Assembly (NCBI GenBank): GCA_003520455.1
Contig: DOUV01000948.1
Span: 1 to 9,264 of the forward strand
DNA: 9,264 nucleotides
Direction of reading: 5' to 3'
Origin: Chloroflexota bacterium
Lineage (GTDB): Bacteria > Chloroflexota > Anaerolineae > Ardenticatenales > Ardenticatenaceae
Shown piece after piece: positions 1 through 5,780 of the stretch. Positions within the stretch are counted from its first letter, which is position 1; each line of letters starts with the position of its first letter. The notes beneath the pieces are model-generated. The model was not told where the DNA came from. It saw only the letters and a program-made list of their open reading frames with translations, and did no database searches. Position numbers and translations under genes: made by a program.

Positions 1-2
1 TC

Positions 3-668
3 TTCGCGCAACTGCTCGACGCCGGCGACCATATCGTGGGCCAGCGCGACATCGCGCCCGATGCGGTTCCCACCGATGCCTGGCAGGCCGGCGAGGTGCA
101 CGCGAGTCGGATCGGCCTCGCGGTGCGCCCGGGTACGCCCCCCGGCGACTATCGCCTGGTCATCGGTCTGTATGACAGCGCGAGCGGCACCCGCCTTCCC
201 CTGACTGACGGCACCGATGCCCTGCCTCTGGGCACCATCCACGTGCGAGCGCCCGCAGTGCCCCCCACAACCGGCGCCCTGGACCTGACACGCCCGCAGG
301 CGGCCCAGTTGGGCCAGGTGCGCCTCGTAGGCAGCAGCGCCCACAAACTCGGGGCCGACCAGGCGCCGGAAACACCGCTGCGGCCGGGCGAGCCCCTGGC
401 CGTCGTCCTCTTCTGGCAGGCGGAGCAGACCGCGCCGGGCGTGCCAGCGCTCACGCTTCATTTAGAAGGGCCGCGACAGGCGGAGTGGCCCTGGCAACCG
501 GTCGAGGGCCGCTATCCACCCGCTGCCTGGTCCGCCGGGGAGATCGTGCGCGACCCGCAGACCTTCTTCCTGCCCGCCGATCTGCCCCCCGGCCGCTACC
601 GCTTGCGGCTCCTTGCCCCGGCACGTCGCCCGGTCGACCTCGGAACCGTCACCGTCGCCGCCCCTTGA
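3..668 (+). CDS. C-terminal part of a surface/membrane protein with tandem beta-sandwich domains (5' end outside window)
   Basis: The reading frame is open from the first complete codon, so the GTG at 36 is internal and this is the last 221 residues of a longer protein. The visible part holds one partial and one full copy of the same module. Each copy ends with a W-x-AGE motif, then a PPGxYRL strand, then a short strand of the type LGTxxV. The first copy also has the GLYD...G.RLPL element, which is degraded in the second. Modules of this kind, as I recall them, form the extracytoplasmic tail of large polytopic glycosyltransferases (GT-C, ArnT/PMT-like) in Chloroflexota, where they may bind sugar or act as spacers. 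No membrane segment or catalytic motif lies in the visible part, so the glycosyltransferase assignment is inference. Composition matches the downstream genes. A secreted carbohydrate-binding protein is the main alternative. Confidence 0.7.
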   Translation, partial: FAQLLDAGDHIVGQRDIAPDAVPTDAWQAGEVHASRIGLAVRPGTPPGDYRLVIGLYDSASGTRLPLTDGTDALPLGTIHVRAPAVPPTTGALDLTRPQAAQLGQVRLVGSSAHKLGADQAPETPLRPGEPLAVVLFWQAEQTAPGVPALTLHLEGPRQAEWPWQPVEGRYPPAAWSAGEIVRDPQTFFLPADLPPGRYRLRLLAPARRPVDLGTVTVAAP

Positions 669-828
669 ACGCCGCGGCTGTCAATGGTCAAGGCGCGGCG
701 CACCTTCGCTATGGTCATGGGGATTGCAAAAGGTCGCCTCACACCTCGCCTGCACCCTTCAGGAGGACAGAACTGCGTCGCACCTCGCACGCCCGGCTTT
801 TGAGCATCTCGGCGCAACCCCCAGACCC
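669..828. other. Non-coding gap, no identifiable gene
   Basis: This stretch lies between the stop of the upstream gene and the AT-rich promoter island. Short frames that cross it are shadows of the upstream gene or lack family resemblance. I see no convincing rho-independent terminator (no stable GC stem followed by a T run), no tRNA-like fold and no insertion-sequence ends. It does hold four short CTCGC-type direct repeats (about 734-790) and an orphan AGGAGG at 761-766 with no credible start codon at the right distance. Confidence 0.6.
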
Positions 829-839
829 AATTTTCCCTC

Positions 840-869
840 TTGCGGATTCCTATAAAAGTCTGGTATAAA
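840..869 (+). promoter_or_regulatory. Candidate promoter for the glycan operon
   Basis: TTGCGG (840-845) and TATAAA (864-869) are separated by 18 bases, a workable sigma70-type arrangement with a weak -35 and a good -10. They lie in an AT-rich island (about 829-895) that contrasts sharply with the GC-rich genes on both sides. The predicted start near 876 would give a leader of about 60 bases before the GTG at 938. Two more TATA-like boxes, at 851-856 and 875-880, leave the exact -10 uncertain. It is the only good promoter candidate I found upstream of the cluster. Confidence 0.45.
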
Positions 870-925
870 TAAGGTATAGATTTTGTACCAAAGATGAAGC
901 AGAAGCTGCTCTTGAGAATCCACAC

Positions 926-929
926 GGAG
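926..929 (+). promoter_or_regulatory. Ribosome binding site deciding the GT2 start
   Basis: GGAG lies 8 bases before the GTG at 938. The alternative GTG at 929 would overlap this element and has no Shine-Dalgarno sequence of its own, so the later start is preferred. Confidence 0.5.
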
Positions 930-937
930 TGTCGTGC

Positions 938-1762
938 GTGATCTCTTTCCAGACCCACAGTCAGCGTGTCTTAGTCATCATTCCTGCCTACAACGAGCAG
1001 GCGTCGATTCGATGGGTGGTGAACCTGGTCCGGAAAACGGTGCCCCGTGCGGACGTGCTCGTCATCGACGACGGCTCCACCGATGACACCCTCCGGCAAG
1101 CACGGCTGGCCGGTGCCTTTGTTGTCAGGCATCCCTTCAATCTCGGGATTGGGGGCGCGGTTCAGACCGGGCTCAAGTTTGCGCGCCAGGAGGACTACGA
1201 CGTTGTGATGCGCCTGGATGGCGATGGACAGCACGATCCCCACGACATTCTGACATTCCTCGCCTCAGTGCGCTCGCAGCGGGCCGATGTGGTCATCGGC
1301 TCGCGCTTCCTCCACCCGCTAGGAGACGTGCGCCTCCCGGTCTTGCGTCTCTTGGGCGTTCGTCTGTTCGCGCTAGAGGTGCGCCTGTTGACCGGCGCGC
1401 CCGCAACCGACACCACCTCCGGCCTTATGGGCATGAACCGCCGGGCGGTCGAGGTCCTGGTCAACCACATTCCCCAGGATTATCCCGAGGTCGAGAGTCG
1501 CATCCTCCTGCACAAGGCCGGCCTCACCACACTGGAGTTGCCAACGCGCATGCACGCTCGCCGCGCGGGCGTCAGTTCTATCAATAGCTGGCGTTCAATT
1601 TATTACGCCTTCAAAGTTACACTGGCGGTACTGGTCGCCGCGATCAAGGATACCCCAGTGCTCACGACGGAGATTCCTGATGCCAGAGCCGACCGCGCAG
1701 CGCTTCACAGCTATTCTCTACAGCCTCATCTTGGTGGCCGTGATCGTGCAGTTGATCCGTAA
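938..1762 (+). CDS. Family 2 glycosyltransferase, polyprenyl-phosphate sugar synthase type
   Basis: This is a GT-A fold, family 2 glycosyltransferase of about 274 residues, similar in layout to dolichyl/polyprenyl-phosphate mannosyl- or glucosyltransferases. Counting from GTG 938, the visible motifs are IPAYNE (15-20), DDGS (44-47), the metal-binding DGDGQH (94-99), GSRF (121-124), DTTSGLMG (158-165) and the acidic YPEVE (182-186). The DGDGQH Asp residues should bind the nucleotide-sugar metal. It has no membrane segment and probably acts at the cytoplasmic face, moving sugar from a nucleotide donor to a lipid phosphate. Its gene is followed at once by a DUF2304 protein, the usual partner of this GT2 subgroup. 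The last 28 codons overlap that gene out of frame, so the C-terminal tail is probably not conserved or reflects a sequence error. The exact sugar cannot be read from sequence. GTG 929 is the alternative start. Confidence 0.92.
   Translation: MISFQTHSQRVLVIIPAYNEQASIRWVVNLVRKTVPRADVLVIDDGSTDDTLRQARLAGAFVVRHPFNLGIGGAVQTGLKFARQEDYDVVMRLDGDGQHDPHDILTFLASVRSQRADVVIGSRFLHPLGDVRLPVLRLLGVRLFALEVRLLTGAPATDTTSGLMGMNRRAVEVLVNHIPQDYPEVESRILLHKAGLTTLELPTRMHARRAGVSSINSWRSIYYAFKVTLAVLVAAIKDTPVLTTEIPDARADRAALHSYSLQPHLGGRDRAVDP
1669..1672 (+). promoter_or_regulatory. Ribosome binding site for the DUF2304-phosphohydrolase gene
   Basis: GGAG, 7 bases before ATG 1680, lies inside the GT2 coding sequence. It firmly supports ATG 1680 as the true start and so supports the 83-base overlap. 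Confidence 0.6.
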
Positions 1763-3827
1763 GCGCAAGCTACGCGAAGAGTACGCCCTGCTCTGGCTCG
1801 CCGCCGGCCTGCTGATCCTGCTCCTCTCGACCTTTGGGTGGACAGTATCGCTCCTGGCCTCCTTCTTTCAAGTCTCCTATCCGCCGACGGTGATTCTGGT
1901 CTTCGGCCTGCTCTTTGCCCTGGTGATTCTCCTCTCCCAAAGTGTGATGCTTTCGACCCACGCCGACCGCGTGCGAGACCTCGCCCAGAGTGTGGCCCTC
2001 CTCGAGTGGCGCCTGCGCCGGTTGGAGGAGAACGACTTGACCGCTGGCGCTCCCGAAAACGGCACCGGACCTGAGGAGGGCCACCCCACCTCGAGTCGGC
2101 CCATGGCGACCCCGTCGATCGAGGCGCAACCGGTGTCGGCAGACCGGCCGTCGGCACAACCGCGCCGGGTTCTCGTGATCGGCCTGGACGGCGCCACGTT
2201 CGACCTGATCAAACCCTGGGCCGCCGCCGGGGAGTTGCCCACCCTCGACCGGTTGCTGCATGAGGGCGCCCATGGGCCGCTGCTCAGCACCATCCCGCCG
2301 ATGACCGCACCGGCCTGGACTTCGTTTGCCACAGGCACCAACCCCGGCAAGCACGGGCTTTACGACTGGATCGCTCGGGAGGCAGGCAGTTACCGCTTCT
2401 CGGCCGTGACCGCCGCTAACGCCACTGCGCCCACGATCTACACCCTGCTCAGCCAGGCCGGGCGCCGCGTCTGCAGCCTCAACATTCCTATGACCTACCC
2501 GCCAATGCCCGTCAACGGCGTGATGGTCTCCGGGCTCCCCGCGCCCAGCACGCAGGTGACCCTGACCTTCCCACCGGGCCTGTACGACGAGATCCTCGAG
2601 GCTGTCGGCGACTACATCCTCTACCCCGACCCGGGACAGGCCTATTCCGACGCGGGAGTGGACGCCTTCCTGGAACTCCTCTACCGCACCACGGACCTCC
2701 GCGCGCGCACGCTCGACTTCTTGTGCCGGCGCGAACCGTGGGATTTCGCGATGGCGGTGTTCAACGGCACCGATACGGTCAGCCACGCGCTGTGGAAGTA
2801 CATGGACCCCGAGCATCCGCTCCACGATCCGAGTCGCGCCGCCCACTATGGGAATGCGATCCGCGACTACTACCGCTTCCTCGATCAGCACCTGGCCACG
2901 ATCGTCGAGCGCCTGGAGGATGATACCACCCTGATCGTCATGTCCGATCACGGCTTCGGGCCGTTCCACAAGTTCATCCATGTCAACAATTGGCTGATGC
3001 GAGAAGGGCTCATGCACTTGAAATCGGAGCCCCGCGCGCGCCTGAAGGGGGCGCTCTTCCGCCTGGGGATGGCGCCCATGAATGTCTACGACATGCTCAT
3101 GCGACTGGGGCTCGGCGCGCTGAAGCGCGAGGTCGTCCGCGGGCAGGGCCAGGGCCTCCTGAAGGCTCTCTTCCTTTCCTTCGAGGACGTCGACTGGCAG
3201 CGGACCGTAGCCTACTCCCTGGGCAACGTCGGCCAGATTACGCTGAACGTCGCCGGGCGTGAGCCCTTCGGCGCCGTCCAGCCCGGCGCGGACTACGAGC
3301 GCGTCCGCGATGCCATCATCGCCCGGCTCTGGCAACTGCGCGACCCCGAGGGCGGCGAGCAGGTGGTCGAGGCCGTTTATCGTCGTGAGGAGATCTACAG
3401 CGGCGACCAGACTGAGCGAGCGCCCGATATCGTCTTCATCCCCCGCCGCCTGGAGTATTTCGGTTTTGGCGAGTACGAGTTTGGAAGCCACAAGATTATC
3501 GAGGCGATGAAGCGCGGGATTTCTGGGACGCACCGCATGAACGGCATCTTCCTGGCCTATGGAGCCGGCATCCAGCCGGGCGTTACCGTCGAAGGCGCCC
3601 AGATCGTTGATCTGGCACCGACCATCCTGCACCTGATGGGCGAGCCGATCCCCGATCACATGGACGGCCGTGTCTTCCACGAGATTCTGACGGGGGATCT
3701 GCGCTGGAGGCAGCCACAGAGACACGATGGGCAGTGGCAGACCCCCGCCGGCGGCGGCAATGGCCTGTCCGAAGAAGACGAGCGACTCCTCCTCGACCGG
3801 CTCCGTGAGCTGGGATATGTGGGCTGA
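1680..3827 (+). CDS. DUF2304 membrane domain fused to an alkaline-phosphatase-superfamily phosphohydrolase (COG3379-like)
   Basis: This 715-residue protein has two clear parts. Residues 1-118 match DUF2304 in layout: three membrane segments (about 8-26, 34-53, 68-90), an RKRKLREEYALLWL stretch between the first two, and a heptad-like helix (95-118). A Pro/Ser/Thr-rich linker (119-160) follows. Residues 162-665 resemble the predicted phosphohydrolase/phosphomutase branch of the alkaline phosphatase superfamily. The expected metal and nucleophile residues are present: D170 (GLDGATFD), T209 as likely nucleophile (PPMTAPAW), D365 and H369 (GTDTVSHALW), D423 and H424 (SDHGFG), and H618 (GTHRMNG). 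The catalytic site therefore looks intact. The C terminus ends in LRELGYVG, like the LRxLGY tails of many sulfatase/phosphodiesterase relatives. By the positive-inside rule the enzyme domain faces the cytoplasm. The substrate is unknown; a nucleotide sugar, lipid-linked sugar phosphate or phospho-sugar is possible. DUF2304 presumably docks the GT2 encoded just upstream. Confidence 0.88.
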   Translation: MPEPTAQRFTAILYSLILVAVIVQLIRKRKLREEYALLWLAAGLLILLLSTFGWTVSLLASFFQVSYPPTVILVFGLLFALVILLSQSVMLSTHADRVRDLAQSVALLEWRLRRLEENDLTAGAPENGTGPEEGHPTSSRPMATPSIEAQPVSADRPSAQPRRVLVIGLDGATFDLIKPWAAAGELPTLDRLLHEGAHGPLLSTIPPMTAPAWTSFATGTNPGKHGLYDWIAREAGSYRFSAVTAANATAPTIYTLLSQAGRRVCSLNIPMTYPPMPVNGVMVSGLPAPSTQVTLTFPPGLYDEILEAVGDYILYPDPGQAYSDAGVDAFLELLYRTTDLRARTLDFLCRREPWDFAMAVFNGTDTVSHALWKYMDPEHPLHDPSRAAHYGNAIRDYYRFLDQHLATIVERLEDDTTLIVMSDHGFGPFHKFIHVNNWLMREGLMHLKSEPRARLKGALFRLGMAPMNVYDMLMRLGLGALKREVVRGQGQGLLKALFLSFEDVDWQRTVAYSLGNVGQITLNVAGREPFGAVQPGADYERVRDAIIARLWQLRDPEGGEQVVEAVYRREEIYSGDQTERAPDIVFIPRRLEYFGFGEYEFGSHKIIEAMKRGISGTHRMNGIFLAYGAGIQPGVTVEGAQIVDLAPTILHLMGEPIPDHMDGRVFHEILTGDLRWRQPQRHDGQWQTPAGGGNGLSEEDERLLLDRLRELGYVG

Positions 3828-3833
3828 GGCGCC

Positions 3834-4694
3834 ATGGCCAAGACCACGGGGGTGACCAATGCCTTCACGGTAGACCTGGAAGAGTGGTTCCAGGGCCTGA
3901 CGAGCACTAATCCGCTCGTCGAGCGCTGGCCGACCTTCGAGAGCCGGGTGGTCGCTGCTACCGACCTGTTGTTGGAGATCCTGAGTAGCCACCGGGTCCG
4001 AGCAACGTTCTTCGTCCTGGGCTACGTGGCCGACCGGTACCCAACCCTGATCGCGGATATCCGCGCCGCCGGTCACGAGCTCGGCGTGCATGGCTACTAC
4101 CACCGCTTCGTCTCGCGGCTGACGCCGGACGAATTCGCGCGCGAGTTGGAGCGCAGCATCGCTGCGGTCGAGCGCATCACCGGGGAGCGACCGCTGGGCC
4201 ACCGGGCGCCCTATTTCTCCATCAACGCCGGTACGGCATGGGCACTGGACATCCTCCAGGCGCAAGGGATCCGCTACGACAGTAGCGTCTTCCCCACCCG
4301 GACCATCCTGTACAGCTTCCCGGACGCGCCGCGCTTCCCCCATCGCCTCGACGGTCATGATCTGGTGGAGTTTCCCCTCGCCACGCTGCGCCTGAGGGGC
4401 ATCAACTGGCCGGTTGCCGGCGGCTTCTACCTGCGCACCCTGCCGTACACGTTTATCCGCTGGGCGATCGCCCGGCTCAACCGGCAGGGACAGCCGGCCA
4501 TCATGTATCTGCATCCCTGGGAGTTGGACCTGGGCCAGCGCTACCGCCAGGTCACGCCGCGTGAGTGGATCACCCACTACCGTGGACGCCGCGGTCTTGC
4601 CGCCAAACTCCACCGCCTGTTCACTGATTTCGCCTTCATGCCGCTGCGCGACCTGCTCGAGCCCGAACACACAGCGGGCGGACGGCGATGGTGA
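3834..4694 (+). CDS. Polysaccharide deacetylase, DUF3473 / PEP-CTERM-locus subfamily
   Basis: A 286-residue NodB-fold carbohydrate esterase (family 4) that would remove N- or O-acetyl groups from a polysaccharide. Motifs in order are TVDLEEWF with the catalytic-base Asp at residue 14, RATFFVLGYVA (56-66), the metal-binding HGYYH (H86, H90), the RAPYFS arginine motif (124-129), YDSSVFP (148-154), and LHPWE with the catalytic His (226-230). The C-terminal segments EFPLATLRL, NWPVAGGFYLR and YLHPWELD match the subgroup with a DUF3473 extension seen in exosortase-associated exopolysaccharide loci. No signal peptide is evident, as is common in this subgroup. The start ATG lies 6 bases after the previous stop with a modest GAGG 4 bases upstream, and the end overlaps the next gene by 7 bases. 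It is probably co-translated with both neighbours. Confidence 0.93.
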   Translation: MAKTTGVTNAFTVDLEEWFQGLTSTNPLVERWPTFESRVVAATDLLLEILSSHRVRATFFVLGYVADRYPTLIADIRAAGHELGVHGYYHRFVSRLTPDEFARELERSIAAVERITGERPLGHRAPYFSINAGTAWALDILQAQGIRYDSSVFPTRTILYSFPDAPRFPHRLDGHDLVEFPLATLRLRGINWPVAGGFYLRTLPYTFIRWAIARLNRQGQPAIMYLHPWELDLGQRYRQVTPREWITHYRGRRGLAAKLHRLFTDFAFMPLRDLLEPEHTAGGRRW

Positions 4695-5728
4695 TCATCG
4701 AGCTGGCCGACGCCGACCGGCCCGCCTGGGACACCTACGTCCACCAGGCGCCGGGCGGCTTGCCCCAGCACCTCTCGGGCTGGCGCGACGTTCTCGCCAG
4801 GACCTACGGCTACGAAACCCACTACCTGATGGCGCGCGAGGGTGGGGCTGTCGTGGGCGTGCTGCCGCTCTTTCTCGTGCCCAGCATTCTGGTCGGCAAC
4901 GCAGCCAAGACGATGCCCGGCGGCCTCTGCGCCGAGAGCCCGGAGGTGGCCGCGGCACTCATCGCGCGGGCCAGCGAGATCGCCCGCCGGGCCAACGCCA
5001 GGACCTTCGTGCTGCAAGACACCCGTCAGGCCTGGCCCGGCGACCTGCAGACCACCAGCCATCACGTCCATTGGGTTGTGGACCTGCGCGCGGGCGCCGA
5101 GGACCTCTGGCACCGGTTGGACGGCAACATCCGCCGCCAGGTCCGCCTCGCCCGGCGGAGTGGCCTGACGATCGAGATTGACCGCAGCGGCCGGCGCCTG
5201 GGCGAGTTTCACAACGTCCTGAGTCACTTCACCCACCAGGTGGGCACACCGGTCTTCGGACGCTGTTTCCTGGAGCACATTGTTGCCGCCTTTCCCGAGG
5301 GATTTAACATCGCCGTGGTGTACGACGGTCATCAGCCCATCGGGGCCTACTTTCAACTCGAGATGGGGCGGACGGTCTACGGCACCTGGGGCGCCGCCCT
5401 GCGCGAGTACCTGAAGTTGCGGCCGGTCTACCTGGCGTACTGGGAGATGCTGGCCGACATGGCCGCGCAGGGCTACCACTTCCTTGATATGGGCCGCAGC
5501 CCGGCCGATTCCAATGCCTCGACGTTCAAGGGCCAGTGGGGTGGAAGCGCCCATCCCGTGTATCAACAGATGGTATCCCTTGGCGGAAGTCGCCCCGCCG
5601 GCCGCGAAGCCGGCGCGCTGCCATCCGGCGTCACACGGGGCTACTTCAGCCGGATCTGGTCCCGCTTGCCGTTTCCAGTCGTTCAGTTTCTAGGCCCGAG
5701 ACTGCGCCGTCACATGCCGTTCGCGTGA
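4688..5728 (+). CDS. FemAB-like acyltransferase, XrtA/PEP-CTERM-associated type
   Basis: A 346-residue protein with two GNAT-like halves (about 1-130 and 136-300), as in FemAB/FemX peptidyltransferases. Typical marks are the LDGNIRRQVRLARRSGL stretch (144-160), the GAYFQLEMGRTVYGTWG strands (219-235), and the GRSPADSN...FKGQWGG block (269-286). These match the FemAB-like family that accompanies exosortase exopolysaccharide loci (TIGR03019-like). FemAB proteins transfer amino acids from aminoacyl-tRNA to peptidoglycan stem peptides. The acceptor and donor of this branch are not established, and an aminoacyl or acyl modification of the glycan is one possibility. The start overlaps the deacetylase stop by 7 bases (ATGGTGA), which indicates coupling; GTG 4691 would give a 4-base overlap instead. 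The tail after residue 300 is basic and poorly conserved in appearance. Confidence 0.87.
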   Translation: MVIIELADADRPAWDTYVHQAPGGLPQHLSGWRDVLARTYGYETHYLMAREGGAVVGVLPLFLVPSILVGNAAKTMPGGLCAESPEVAAALIARASEIARRANARTFVLQDTRQAWPGDLQTTSHHVHWVVDLRAGAEDLWHRLDGNIRRQVRLARRSGLTIEIDRSGRRLGEFHNVLSHFTHQVGTPVFGRCFLEHIVAAFPEGFNIAVVYDGHQPIGAYFQLEMGRTVYGTWGAALREYLKLRPVYLAYWEMLADMAAQGYHFLDMGRSPADSNASTFKGQWGGSAHPVYQQMVSLGGSRPAGREAGALPSGVTRGYFSRIWSRLPFPVVQFLGPRLRRHMPFA

Positions 5729-5762
5729 GGCTGGCCTTGACGAGAAACCTGGGTCGGGCGTG

Positions 5763-5768
5763 AGGAGG
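5763..5768 (+). promoter_or_regulatory. Strong Shine-Dalgarno sequence for the membrane/TPR gene
   Basis: AGGAGG within GAGGAGGT lies 12 bases before ATG 5781. The spacing is on the long side but the match is perfect. It supports ATG 5781 over the in-frame GTG at 5760, which precedes the element. Confidence 0.6.
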
Positions 5769-5780
5769 TCGTACAATCGT

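Noticed and set aside
669..730. Terminator after the upstream gene
   Set aside because: Only short GC-rich pairings are present, with no T run after them.
761..802. AGGAGG followed by a short frame starting at TTG 800
   Set aside because: The spacing is far too long, the frame is short and ends at a TAA inside the AT-rich island, and the peptide has no recognisable features.
1770..4670. 966-codon open frame on the minus strand across two real genes
   Set aside because: It runs antisense to two proteins with clear catalytic motifs, has no recognisable domain and a shadow-like composition, and is explained by GC-rich third positions of the real genes.
4577..5566. 329-codon open frame on the minus strand
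   Set aside because: It is antisense to the FemAB-like gene, which has intact family motifs; there is no domain resemblance on the minus strand.
5737..5777. TTGACG and TACAAT as a promoter before the membrane/TPR gene
   Set aside because: The boxes are 29 bases apart, too far for a sigma70 promoter, and a start from TACAAT would fall at or after the ATG.
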